DNA of 64,000 bases from Paraburkholderia kururiensis JCM 10599 = LMG 19447 (GCF_003986935.1 NZ_RJZE01000031.1:1-64000); one strand, 5' to 3'; positions 19,324-28,007 are shown, counted from the first letter of the stretch. Notes: generated by a model from the letters alone, not told the origin. Translations and numbers: made by a program.

Positions 19324-20115
19324 ATGTCCGTCACCACGCACCACGGGGCACGCGAGAAAGCCGGCGCGGCCAGCCCGGCACACGCCGGCGACGCGCCGGT
19401 GGCCCGCTACGAGCAGGTCAAGCACTACATCCGCTCTTCGATCGAAGCGGGCACCTGGCAGCCCGGCGACCGCATTCCATCCGAAAACGATCTGGTGGCC
19501 TCGCTCGGCGTCTCGCGCATGACCGTGAACCGCGCGCTGCGCGAGCTCACGGGCGAAGGCTGGCTCACGCGGCTTTCGGGCGTGGGCACGTTCGTCGCGG
19601 AGGCCAAGCCGCAATCCACGCTGCTGATGATCGCCCACATCGGCGACGAGATCCGCTCGCGCGGCCACGAATACGCCTGCGAAACGCTGCTCACGCAACG
19701 GGAGACGGCGCCGCTCGTAGTCTCGAACGCGCTGGAGTTGCCCGCGGGCGCGTCGGTTTTTCACGTGACGTGCGTGCATCGCGAGAACGGCCTGCCCGTG
19801 CAACTGGAAGACCGCTACGTGAATCCCGCCGTGGCGCCGGCCTTCATCGAACAGGATTTTTCGACGGTGCGGCCGTCCGAATATCTCTATGCGGTCGTGC
19901 CCGTGCACGACATCGAGCACGTGGTCGATGCCGGCCTGCCCACGCCCGAAGAAGCCGAGCTTTTGCACATCTCGCCGGGCGAGCCTTGTCTCACGCTCGT
20001 GCGCCGCACGTGGTCGAACGGCGTCGCGGTGACCTACGCACGCTTCGTGCATCCCGGCTCGCGTTACCGGCTGGGGTGCCGCTTCACGCCGGAGTTCGCG
20101 CAGCGGCAAAGCTGA
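19324..20115 (+). CDS. HutC-subfamily GntR regulator
   Basis: A 263-residue regulator very close to the histidine-utilisation repressor HutC. The winged helix spans about 28-95 (IPSENDLVASLGVSRMTVNR) and a UTRA effector domain fills 100-255 with the characteristic LEDRYVNPAVAPAFIEQDFS. HutC binds urocanate, but no hut catabolic genes are visible here. The gene instead follows an amino-acid importer and two operators of its subfamily control the island, so it probably governs the oxygenase/FAD oxidase/importer genes. The ATG has AGGAGG upstream. I leave the symbol blank because a separate true hutC may exist. Confidence 0.88.
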   Translation: MSVTTHHGAREKAGAASPAHAGDAPVARYEQVKHYIRSSIEAGTWQPGDRIPSENDLVASLGVSRMTVNRALRELTGEGWLTRLSGVGTFVAEAKPQSTLLMIAHIGDEIRSRGHEYACETLLTQRETAPLVVSNALELPAGASVFHVTCVHRENGLPVQLEDRYVNPAVAPAFIEQDFSTVRPSEYLYAVVPVHDIEHVVDAGLPTPEEAELLHISPGEPCLTLVRRTWSNGVAVTYARFVHPGSRYRLGCRFTPEFAQRQS

Positions 20116-20259
20116 GCGGCGTTCGGGCCACGTCTGTCTCGCGAAAAAATTCGGACTTCGTCAAGCCGTGACCGGAAGGACTGCATTTCGCAGCGGGCAC
20201 GAATTCGGGGCGGTTGCGTTGCTACACTGCGCGCTCGTCAGTTCAAAGGAGCACGCGAC

Positions 20260-20445
20260 GTGTACCGAAAGGGAATTGCGGTCGAAATCCAGTTTCCACC
20301 CGAACGGCTCAACGACGCAGCCGGCGATCCTTACTGGATCGATCTCACGCTGGACGAGGCGCGCCGGCTCTACGAGCAGTTGCGCACGCGCTTTGCCGGC
20401 GACACCAGCGCGAATCAGCCGGTGGATACCTTTTCCATCGAATAA
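20260..20445 (+). CDS. small conserved hypothetical protein
   Basis: A 61-residue soluble protein starting with GTG and preceded by AAAGGAG at eight bases, which supports real translation. It has a basic N-terminus, a WIDLTLDEARRLYEQLR amphipathic helix and ends DTFSIE. No function is recognised. It stands alone between the HutC-type regulator and a DMT transporter, all on the plus strand. Confidence 0.65.
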   Translation: MYRKGIAVEIQFPPERLNDAAGDPYWIDLTLDEARRLYEQLRTRFAGDTSANQPVDTFSIE

Positions 20446-20590
20446 CCGCTGCGCCGGATCGAAGGCGGCACAGGCGGCACGGGCCGCACGGGCCACACAT
20501 ACGCCGGCATTGCACGACTGAACAAGACGCGGCCCCGGGCCTCACGCGATACTGCGGGCTTTCGACTGCCCACGCCCGATTGCCCCACCC

Positions 20591-21472
20591 ATGCCCATGC
20601 TCATTGCCACGCTGGCTGCCGCCGTGTTCGTCGTGCTCTGGTCCACGGGCTTTGTTGTCGCCCGTGCCATCACGCCGTTCGCCGACCCCAACCTGTTCCT
20701 GCTCGCGCGCTTCGGCGGCACCGCCCTGCTGTTCGCGCTTGCGGCTCTCGCGGCGCGGGCACGGTGGCCTTCGGGACGCGACCTCGGCAAGCATCTGTTC
20801 GCGGGCGCCCTGCTGCAGGGCGTGTACCTGGGCGCCGGATACTGGGCCGTCGCGCAAGGGCTGAGCGCAGGCGTCATGGCGCTGCTCGGGGCGTTGCAGC
20901 CGCTTTTCACGGCGGCTGCGGCGGCTCCGCTTTTCGGCGAACGGCTGCATCGACGTGGCTGGGCCGGCATGGCGCTCGGCCTTGCCGGCGTCGCGCTGGT
21001 CCTCGCGCCGAAAATCACCGCGCCTGCCGGGCAGGTGACGCACGGCGCCGCGCCGCCGTGGCTCGTCGTGGCCGTGTCGATTCTTGCGGTGGGCGCCATT
21101 ACCGCCGGCACGCTGTTTCAGAAGACGTCGCTGGCAAGGGCCGACCTACGCAGCGCCAGCGCCGTGCAGAACTTTGGCGCCGCGCTCGTCGCGTGCGTGC
21201 TCGCGCTTGCGCTCGGCGAGCACCGCTGGATTCCTTCGCCGGCACTGTGGGCTTCGCTCGCGTGGGGCATCGTCATGCTCTCCGGCGTGAGCGTCACGCT
21301 GCTCGTGTGGATGGTTCGGCGTGGCGATGCCGCGCGCGCCACTGCGCTGCTCTTTCTTGCACCGCCGCTCGCGGCCGTCGAGGGGTATCTCGGGTTCGGC
21401 GAGACGCTGCTGCCGGTGCAGATTGCCGGCTTCGTACTGGCGCTTGCAGGGGTGACCCTGGCCCGGTCGTGA
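20591..21472 (+). CDS. EamA/DMT-superfamily permease
   Basis: A 293-residue membrane protein with about ten hydrophobic segments in two EamA repeats. The first begins FVVLWSTGFVVAR and the second covers about 155-292. Such proteins export or exchange small metabolites and their substrates can rarely be predicted. A charged RRGDAARATALLFLAPPLAAVEG segment before the last pair of helices is typical. It is monocistronic in appearance, convergent with the L,D-transpeptidase gene. Confidence 0.87.
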   Translation: MPMLIATLAAAVFVVLWSTGFVVARAITPFADPNLFLLARFGGTALLFALAALAARARWPSGRDLGKHLFAGALLQGVYLGAGYWAVAQGLSAGVMALLGALQPLFTAAAAAPLFGERLHRRGWAGMALGLAGVALVLAPKITAPAGQVTHGAAPPWLVVAVSILAVGAITAGTLFQKTSLARADLRSASAVQNFGAALVACVLALALGEHRWIPSPALWASLAWGIVMLSGVSVTLLVWMVRRGDAARATALLFLAPPLAAVEGYLGFGETLLPVQIAGFVLALAGVTLARS

Positions 21473-21570
21473 AGCGCTGATCATCGGCACGGGGCACCCG
21501 CTCCACTCGGGGCGTCACGTCCGCTCGGGCGGGGCCGGCTTTCTCTCGATGCCGCTTCGGCGGCTCACGC

Positions 21571-22611
21571 TCAGTCCGCGGTGTCGCCGCCCGGCGGCAA
21601 GTTGGCTCCCGCCTTCGGCCCCGGCAAGGGCGACCATGCCGGGCGTACCTTGCGCTCCGAGTCCACGACCACGAGATAGCGCCCGGCCCAAGGCGTGATG
21701 ACGCGATCTCCATGCAGCACCCACAGCGGCTTGCCGGCTTCGACGGTGGCTTCGTATTCGGCATCAAGAATGCCGTAGTGATCGAGGAACGCATTGAGCG
21801 ACGCGGGGATGCGCACACAGCCCTTCGAGTGCCGGACGCCGAGCAGCGGCTCGAGGCGATCGGGGTCGGTTGCGTGCATCTGGAAGCGCATCTGCGAGGT
21901 GCCGCCCTTGCCCCACCCGCGCTCGGCCTCAGCCCAGCCGAAATCGAAAATGCGCATGTCGCGTTGGCCATAACCGCGCACGCCGTTCTCGTTCATGGTG
22001 CCTTCCGCGCGAAAGTCCATGTTCGCCGGCGTGTGCTCGAATACGCCGAGCGGCGTGACGAAGTGATCGTACTGGCCCGGCAGGCCGGTCGCGACCGGTG
22101 ACGCGCCGAGCAGTTGCCACCCTTCCACGGGCAGCGCGCGATAGTAGATGAAGAGCGCCTGCACGTTCTCGTTGCGATCCACGAGCACCACGTACTCGCC
22201 CGCAAGGCTCCCCAGGTTGTGCGCAGCGAGCGCGCCCTGCAACTGGCCGGCATAGAAGCGCTGATCCGCGTCGGGCACGTCGAGACGGCGCGTGACTTCG
22301 TGCGCGAAGGCGTCGCGCATCTTCAGGGCCGCGTTGGGGTCGCCGGGCTTTGCGCCTTCGGGAACGAACAGGCTCGATGCGGCGGGCGTCGATGCGGCCT
22401 GTGCAGCCTGTGCGGGTGGTTCGGATGGCGGCAACGATGCGGACGACGCCGGCAGCGACGACTGCGCCAGGGCGGCCGTTGCGACCGCACCGGTCGTGAG
22501 GCAGACAAAGAACGTCGCGACGACGTGCGCGGCCCATCGTGACTGCGCCCGAGCTTTCGCCGGCAACATGCGGCGATCCGGCGCGCGATCACTTTCGTGG
22601 CGATTGTCCAT
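21571..22611 (-). CDS. YkuD-type L,D-transpeptidase family protein
   Basis: An envelope protein of 346 residues with an uncleaved anchor or signal segment (about 27-49), a Ser/Pro/Ala-rich linker to about 80, and a C-terminal YkuD domain. The catalytic motif is intact: His246 in MHATDP, and HSKGCVRIP with Cys265. Such enzymes form 3-3 cross-links in peptidoglycan or attach lipoproteins. The frame is open to 22671, but the ATG at 22611 has GGGGAGG in front, whereas the upstream ATG has no ribosome binding site. The gene is divergent from nadE. Confidence 0.85.
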   Translation of the reverse strand: MDNRHESDRAPDRRMLPAKARAQSRWAAHVVATFFVCLTTGAVATAALAQSSLPASSASLPPSEPPAQAAQAASTPAASSLFVPEGAKPGDPNAALKMRDAFAHEVTRRLDVPDADQRFYAGQLQGALAAHNLGSLAGEYVVLVDRNENVQALFIYYRALPVEGWQLLGASPVATGLPGQYDHFVTPLGVFEHTPANMDFRAEGTMNENGVRGYGQRDMRIFDFGWAEAERGWGKGGTSQMRFQMHATDPDRLEPLLGVRHSKGCVRIPASLNAFLDHYGILDAEYEATVEAGKPLWVLHGDRVITPWAGRYLVVVDSERKVRPAWSPLPGPKAGANLPPGGDTAD

Positions 22612-22761
22612 ACCCTCCCCGTGTGTGCCGATACAGCCCGTGCCGGCACAAGTTTGTCCGTTCTGTTTCATGACGTATTCGAAAACAGGCTTCTGCGTAT
22701 CATGAAGGCTAATGCGTTCAGGCGCATCGACGCGCGCGTCGTAAGGCCGCGCATCGAGGTC

Positions 22762-22787
22762 GCATCATGAACAATCACGCATGATGC
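22762..22787. promoter_or_regulatory. inverted repeat between ykuD-type gene and nadE
   Basis: GCATCATG (22762-22769) and CATGATGC (22780-22787) are exact complements around a 10-base centre, in the intergenic space of the two divergent genes. It could be an operator or a transcript hairpin. Confidence 0.35.
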
Positions 22788-22878
22788 ATGCCCGAAACAA
22801 CTGGCCTGGCCAATCTTGAGTAGTGTGGAGCAGATGGATGACGTCCGCTGCCCACGAGGCCACGAAGGAGATCGCCCC

Positions 22879-23736
22879 ATGAAGCCATCGAATCATGCCG
22901 CGCACGAGGCGCGCATCCGCGCGGAAATGCGCGTGACGCCCGACATCGATCTCGCCGCCGAAATCGAACGGCGCGTCGCGTTTCTCGCGCGTTATCTGCG
23001 TGCTAACGGATTGAAAGCCTACGTGCTGGGCATCAGCGGCGGGATCGACTCGGCCGCGGCCGGGCGACTCGCACAACTGGCAGTGGAGCGGCTGCGCGCC
23101 GACAACTATGAGGCGCGCTTCGTCGCGATGCGTCTGCCCTATGGCACGCAACACGACGAAGCCGATGCCCGGCAAGCGCTTGCGTTCGTACGCGCCGACG
23201 AAACGCTGACCGTCGACGTCCGCCCGGCCGCGGACGCGATGATGACCTCGTTGGCCGCAAGCGGCCTTTCATTCGCGAGCCACGAACAACAGGACTTCGT
23301 GCACGGCAACGTCAAGGCGCGGCAGCGGATGATCGCGCAATACGCGGTGGCGAGCGCACGCACGGGCATCGTGATCGGCACCGATCACGCCGCGGAATCC
23401 GTCATGGGTTTCTTCACGAAGTACGGCGACGGCGGCGCCGACGTGTTGCCGCTGGCCGGCCTCGACAAGCGGAAGGTGCGCGCGGTAGCGAAAGCGCTGG
23501 GCGCATCCGAAGCGCTGACGCAGAAGATTCCCACCGCGGATCTCGAAACGTTACGGCCGCAGCGTCCGGACGAAGAGGCTTATGGCGTGACCTACGAGGT
23601 CATCGACAATTTTCTGGAAGGCAAGCCCGTGAGCGAAGAGGCGCGCGAGACCATCCTCCGTTTCTATGACGTCACGCGGCACAAGCGCGCATTGCCTTAC
23701 ACGCCATACGACGAGTGGCCTGGCCGCGACGGGTGA
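22879..23736 (+). CDS. nadE: NAD synthetase (ammonia-dependent)
   Basis: A 285-residue NadE of the short, glutaminase-lacking class, amidating nicotinate adenine dinucleotide to NAD in the cytoplasm. The PP-loop GISGGIDS is at 51-58, and GTDHAAESVMGFFTKYGDG and LPLAGLDKRKVRAVA are family hallmarks. Length and C-terminus match E. coli NadE. The ATG at 22879 has AAGGAG at eight bases and is preferred over the upstream in-frame start at 22816. It stands alone between divergent and convergent neighbours. Confidence 0.93.
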   Translation: MKPSNHAAHEARIRAEMRVTPDIDLAAEIERRVAFLARYLRANGLKAYVLGISGGIDSAAAGRLAQLAVERLRADNYEARFVAMRLPYGTQHDEADARQALAFVRADETLTVDVRPAADAMMTSLAASGLSFASHEQQDFVHGNVKARQRMIAQYAVASARTGIVIGTDHAAESVMGFFTKYGDGGADVLPLAGLDKRKVRAVAKALGASEALTQKIPTADLETLRPQRPDEEAYGVTYEVIDNFLEGKPVSEEARETILRFYDVTRHKRALPYTPYDEWPGRDG

Positions 23737-23935
23737 AGTCAACGCGTCGACGGGCAAGCGTGGGGGCTACGGCGAGGCCAGTGCCGACGCATCATGTTTG
23801 CGCGGGGGGCCTGATGTCGTGAGCACGTGGCGTTCGCGTGGTGCGCTTTGAGTGCTTCACTCGCTTCGCGCACTGGCACGCGCTCCCGCTATTAACGCGG
23901 GCTCGCGCTGAGGAATGCCAGCACCCTCAAGCCTC

Positions 23936-24478
23936 TCAAGAGCCGTTGTCGCCAGACCTTTCGGCACTCGCGCTCGCGCCGTCGTCAAGTTCTCCCTCGC
24001 AGCGGCGCCCAAGACGCCCGTACCGCGCCGGCCAGTTGCCGACGATGGCGGCCTGTGCCTCGGCCAGCGTCATGCGCCCCGCGCACACGCATCGCTTCAG
24101 CCTCGCGGTCAGCAATTCCTTGCGGCGCTCGCCGGCGTGCCCGGCCCATGGGCGCAGCTCGAAATTCGCGGCAGCGTCCGGAGAACCACCCAGCACGATA
24201 GGCACGCGGCGATCCAGCGCGTACGAGGTGCCGTCCTCGGCATCGATACCATGCTTCGCCAGCATGCGGTCTTTGCGGGCCATGATGCTGTCGAGCGACG
24301 GAGACACCGCGTCGGCATAGCCGGGCCGGCAGATCGTGTCGGCAACCGAGTGCTGCGTCACACGGTCGTCGAGCAGCGCGGCGTCTTGCGCCCACGCAGT
24401 GTGCATGCCCTGCATGCCGATCAGCCCGATTGCGAGTGCGACTACGGTGCGTACTCTCCGCTCACGCAGCGTCTTCAC
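23936..24478 (-). CDS. secreted HNH-like protein with altered active site
   Basis: A 180-residue protein with a signal peptide (KTLRERRVR, then VVALAIGLIGMQGM, cleavage after AWA). The mature part resembles a widespread family of small secreted proteins with TIC.PG at the front, an EDHLIPL.LGG HNH-like core and a C-terminal LH..VCAGR...AQ..I. Here TICRPGYA, VPIVLGGSP and RLKRCVCAGRMTLAEAQAAI are kept, but the Asp-His of the core reads LDRRVP, so the presumed catalytic His is lost. The start is taken as GTG at 24478 because it precedes the signal peptide; its GGAGG is too close. ATGs upstream are possible. Confidence 0.6.
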   Translation of the reverse strand: MKTLRERRVRTVVALAIGLIGMQGMHTAWAQDAALLDDRVTQHSVADTICRPGYADAVSPSLDSIMARKDRMLAKHGIDAEDGTSYALDRRVPIVLGGSPDAAANFELRPWAGHAGERRKELLTARLKRCVCAGRMTLAEAQAAIVGNWPARYGRLGRRCEGELDDGASASAERSGDNGS

Positions 24479-24831
24479 GCCTCCACCAGGCGACAGGCGC
24501 GCCGTCTGGCGATTCTCTTCTGTGTCTGCGTCCGATGTGTTTCCTGTGCTGGCTGTTTTCCCTGCGTTCATTGGTCGGCACACCATGGATGCGGAATGGA
24601 TGAGTTGAAGGCAATTAAAACATATCGAGGATGGCTGCGTCGTGAAAGACTGCCGTGGTCGCATGCGCCGCGGCAGCGTCGGGGCCAGCGCCTATGCGCC
24701 ACGCCCGCCATTCACAGCGTCAAATTGGCACCCCCTTGGCCATCGAAGACATGGCACTTGTCCATCTGAAAAACAGAATCGTGTCGTTCTTCACGCCGCT
24801 TGTTCGCGAGCGCCTCGAGGTGGCCGGCGGC

Positions 24832-24900
24832 CGGCGGTCGGCGGTCGGCGGTCGGCGGTCGGCGGTCGGCGGTCGGCGGTCGGCGGTCGGCGGTCGGCGG
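24832..24900. repeat. 7-bp tandem repeat, about ten copies
   Basis: The unit CGGCGGT repeats without error from 24832 to 24900. It lies in a gene-poor decayed stretch (24479-25850), between unrecognised sequence and the SDR remnant, and could vary in copy number by slippage. Confidence 0.9.
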
Positions 24901-24954
24901 GCAAGCGGCACGCGAACGGAACACCGGCAACTGGAGCCGGCCGTGTGGCGACGC

Positions 24955-25146
24955 GTGATCGAATGATCGAAGTCAATCTGATAGGCCCCTACCTCACGCG
25001 CCGCAACGTGGTACCGCACATGGTGGCAAAGGGCTTGGGACGTATCGTCAACATCGCCTCCGTGGCCGGCAAGGAAGGCAATCCGAATGCGTCACGCTAC
25101 AGCGAGTCGACGGCCGGTGTGACGCGCCTCACCCAATCGCCTGGCA
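24955..25146 (+). pseudogene. short-chain dehydrogenase/reductase remnant
   Basis: The translated stretch from about 24963 reads MIEVNLIGPYL, then VVPHMVAKGLGRIVNIASVAGKEG and NASRYSEST. This is the central part of an SDR of the sugar 1-dehydrogenase/3-oxoacyl reductase type. The catalytic YxxxK is damaged (YSEST in place of YSASK) and both the N-terminal NAD-binding third and the C-terminus are missing. It runs directly into a second remnant in another frame. It cannot make a functional enzyme. Confidence 0.75.
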
Positions 25147-25312
25147 ATGGGCGTGCCAACAACCAAGCACATTCGGGCGTTCACGCTGCGCGGAGCGGGC
25201 GCCGACAACCACGATCAAGGCCAGCGACACTGGATCGACGATCACTGCGCAACGCCGACGAGCCGCTACCCCGAGTACCGCAGCAGCCGGCAGAGCTTCG
25301 CTGCTGACGCAC
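25147..25312 (+). pseudogene. L-rhamnonate dehydratase N-terminal remnant
   Basis: From the ATG at 25147 the frame reads [12 protein letters not shown], then [21 protein letters not shown] and [10 protein letters not shown]. This is the N-terminal signature of L-rhamnonate dehydratase (enolase superfamily). Homology stops at the point where intact proteins continue with NVLGTLVVE. The Asp/Glu/His active-site barrel is absent. With the SDR remnant just upstream it suggests a lost sugar-acid (rhamnose or fucose type) catabolic operon. Confidence 0.75.
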
Positions 25313-25527
25313 GTATTCGACGATTCCGTTGCTCACGCGCCGCCTTGCGAACAGGCTGCCGGAGCAAAGCTTGCGATGCATGCTCAAGCATTCGCTTCGG
25401 CTGACCGACCGTTGGAGCTGCAAGGAGTCGTGGTGTGTCGAATGTGCCCGTGTGCGAGACGACACAACTTCGTGACAAGGCGCGTACGGCTCATGGACCT
25501 GTCTCCTGGAAGTTATGTCGTGACGCC

Positions 25528-25555
25528 CTTAACGCACCCTTAACGCGCCCTTAAG
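25528..25555. promoter_or_regulatory. three CTTAA half-sites, PmrA/QseB-like box
   Basis: CTTAAC (25528), CTTAAC (25539) and CTTAAG (25550) are spaced exactly 11 bases apart. This matches the half-site and spacing of PmrA/BasR/QseB-type OmpR-family regulators (CTTAA-type hexamers five bases apart). A -35-like TTGACT follows at 25571, about 280 bases upstream of the channel gene. No convincing -10 was found, so the regulated promoter is uncertain. Confidence 0.45.
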
Positions 25556-25850
25556 GCGAGAGGGCAATTCTTGACTTATGCCGCATGCACGCATGGAGAC
25601 TGTGAATATTTCTGAACTCCGGTCGGCGCTCAGGCCAGGCGCATTTCGCTAGCCATCTCTTCCTCCATGGCCGAGCTGCGAGGCGCACTCGAGCGGAGGG
25701 GCACGCTTAAAAAGATCCGATGCCGCATTGTCACGAATAGTCAAATCCGGCACCTGTCAGCGCTACCGCGATGTATGCTCAGCGAGCAGGTTCTATTGTT
25801 GAGGTCCTACGTAGTCCAAATTGTGTTTCAACGACGGGGAGGGAATAAAA

Positions 25851-27314
25851 ATGGACGTATCCAGTTTCGTTTCGCCATTGCTGGCCGCCTTGGGAGGTTT
25901 TCTACCGAAGATCGCCGGAGCCATTGGCCTTTTGATCGTCGGTTGGATCGTCGCCGCAGTTCTTCGAGTGGTCGTACGCAAGCTCCTGTCCGCATTGAAG
26001 GTGAATCAGCAGATCGCGCACGGCACAGGTCAGGTGATTCGCGTCGAACAGGGCGTCGCGGCGGGCGTGTTCTGGTTTGCGATGCTCGTCACCGTCGTCG
26101 GCGTGTTCAACGCGCTGAATCTCTCCGCTGTCTCGAATCCCTTTTCCGCGCTCATTGCGCGGATGGTGGATTACCTTCCGAACCTGATCGGCGGCGTCAC
26201 GCTCGCGTTGATCGCGTGGCTCGTCGCATCGCTACTGCGTAGTCTGGCGAACCGCGCGCTGAGATCGGGCAAGTTAGACGACAAGCTCACGGGCGGCGCG
26301 GGCATCGCGCCGGTGAGCGGCTATCTGGGCGACGTTCTGTTCTGGCTCGTGATCCTGATGTTCCTGCCCGCGGTACTGTCCGCGTTTGCGCTGTCCGGGC
26401 TGCTCGCGCCCGTGCAAGGCATGGTCGACAAGCTGCTCGGCGTCGTGCCGAACCTCTTTGCGGCGGCGGTGATCGGCTTCGTGGGCTGGATCGTCGCGCG
26501 CGTGCTGCGCGGGCTCGTGACCAACCTGCTCGCCGCGGCGGGCGCGGACAAGCTGGCGCAGAACCTGGACAGCCCGACGCCGGTGCGCGTATCGAGCCTC
26601 GTTGGCACCCTCGTCTACGTGTTCGTATTCGTGCCCACGCTGATCTCCGCGCTCGATGCCCTGAAAATCGAGGCGCTCTCGGGCCCTGCGACCAACATGC
26701 TCAACCAGTTTCTCGGCGCGGTGCCGGACCTCTTTGCGGCCATCGTGATCGTGACGGTCACGTTCTACGTTGCGCGCTTCGTTGCCGCGCTCGCGCAAAA
26801 GCTGCTCGTCGCCGCGGGCGTCGACGGGCTACCCGGCGCACTGGGTCTTGAGCGCGTGTTCTCCGGCATGCTGCAGCCGTCCGTGCTGGCCGCGCGCCTG
26901 ATCGTGTTCTTCGCAATGCTGTTCGCGACAGTCGAGGCCGCCAACCGGCTCGGCTTCACGCAGGTACGCGACGTCGTGACACTGTTCATCGAGTTCGGCG
27001 GCCATGTGCTGATGGGCGGCATGATCCTCGTGATCGGTTTCTGGCTCTCGAATCTCGCGCGTCGCGTCATCCAGCAAGCGGACAACGAACATAGCGAACT
27101 GTTCGCCCGCATCGCGCAGTTCGCCATTCTCGGCCTCGTGTTCGCGATGGGGCTTCGCGCGATGGGCATTGCCAACGAGATCGTGCAACTCGCGTTTGGC
27201 CTCGTGCTCGGCGCAATCGCTGTCGCTGTGGCGCTCTCGTTCGGTCTGGGCGGCCGCGAGGCGGCGGGCAAGCTGCTTGATCGATGGATAGGCCGCGGCC
27301 GGTCAGGCGAATAA
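25851..27314 (+). CDS. CmpX-type mechanosensitive channel-like membrane protein
   Basis: An inner-membrane protein of 487 residues built from repeated pairs of helices. Similar blocks near residues 12-32, 100-125, 185-215 and 280-310 read P.L..A......G, for example FLPKIAGAIGLLIVGW, YLPNLIGGVTLALIAW, VPNLFAAAVIGFVGW and VPDLFAAIVIVTV. This is the conserved TM-helix repeat of CmpX/MscS-like proteins. The canonical MscS beta domain is not evident. The start at 25851 has GGGAGG at eight bases, and ten upstream codons are excluded. It is probably involved in osmotic or envelope stress. It stands alone, with a hairpin after the stop. Confidence 0.82.
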   Translation: MDVSSFVSPLLAALGGFLPKIAGAIGLLIVGWIVAAVLRVVVRKLLSALKVNQQIAHGTGQVIRVEQGVAAGVFWFAMLVTVVGVFNALNLSAVSNPFSALIARMVDYLPNLIGGVTLALIAWLVASLLRSLANRALRSGKLDDKLTGGAGIAPVSGYLGDVLFWLVILMFLPAVLSAFALSGLLAPVQGMVDKLLGVVPNLFAAAVIGFVGWIVARVLRGLVTNLLAAAGADKLAQNLDSPTPVRVSSLVGTLVYVFVFVPTLISALDALKIEALSGPATNMLNQFLGAVPDLFAAIVIVTVTFYVARFVAALAQKLLVAAGVDGLPGALGLERVFSGMLQPSVLAARLIVFFAMLFATVEAANRLGFTQVRDVVTLFIEFGGHVLMGGMILVIGFWLSNLARRVIQQADNEHSELFARIAQFAILGLVFAMGLRAMGIANEIVQLAFGLVLGAIAVAVALSFGLGGREAAGKLLDRWIGRGRSGE

Positions 27315-27319
27315 TCGTG

Positions 27320-27343
27320 GGGGCGCGAGTCACGTCGCGCCCC
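27320..27343 (+). terminator. hairpin after the CmpX-type gene
   Basis: GGGGCGCGA (27320-27328) and TCGCGCCCC (27335-27343) form a perfect 9-bp GC-rich stem with a 6-base loop, six bases after the stop codon. No U-run follows, so it is a putative terminator only. Confidence 0.5.
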
Positions 27344-27357
27344 GCGCAATGCGGTAA

Positions 27358-27885
27358 TTGCCTCGCCTGAAAACCGTGCGACTCGTCTACCGGCCGGCAG
27401 AAGACCGGTCGATGACCTTCGTTCTGACGCGCGCATTCATTCACCAGAACAACGTCACGTTGGAGCGCCCGGCACCAGGCTTCGGCTACGTACGCATCAG
27501 CGGTTTCAACGAGCAGACCGTGCCCGATCTCGTGGACCGTTTGAAGGTCCAGAACGTGGGCGTTCAACCGGATCTGCCCGTGGACGACCACCCGCCCGAT
27601 CAATCCGGCGACCTGCCTGCCGTGAGGGAGATCGATCTCGATCGCCATCTATCGAGCCACGACGGTCGCCCGGACACCGCGCTGGAGCAACGCATGCGCG
27701 TGAGGTCACAGGGCAACTGCAGACAATCGAGGCTCAACGTGCGCAGTCGTCCAACTCGAGCGTCGGTAGGCGGCCGACGACTCAGCCAGTGGTGTACGGC
27801 AAACCCGGCGACTTCATGCTGAGCGAGGTGCTGAACTGGTTGCAGCACAAGCCGGTGAGCTTGTCGAAAGCGAAGCCGGAATAGT
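27358..27885 (+). pseudogene. S41 carboxyl-terminal processing protease remnant
   Basis: Three pieces of a CtpA-type protease are visible. The first reads TFVLTRAFIHQNNVTLERP then GFGYVRISGFNEQTVPDLVDRL, the segment after the PDZ domain. The second, in the same frame, reads VQPDLPVDDHPP and REIDLDRHL, normally some 100 residues further on. The third, in another frame and ending at the TAG 27883-27885, reads VVYGKPGDFMLSEVLNWLQ and SLSKAKPE, the usual C-terminus. The catalytic Ser-Lys region is deleted and a frameshift follows, so this is a decayed gene. Confidence 0.75.
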
Positions 27886-28007
27886 GCGCGACACCACCGC
27901 AGTCGACACACCGCCAATGCATCGCTGATGCATCGCGCTTGCCGCCACCGAGACCGACGGCAAGCGCAACGCCGCCACCTGACGCCTGGCGCTTAACCGC
28001 GACGCCG

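Noticed and set aside
25313-25520. Possible transposase or third gene remnant after the rhamnonate dehydratase fragment
   Set aside because: No frame on either strand gives a recognisable protein motif.
24479-25850. CRISPR array suggested by the regular repeats
   Set aside because: The 7-bp unit is a contiguous satellite without spacers, and no cas gene is present in the window.
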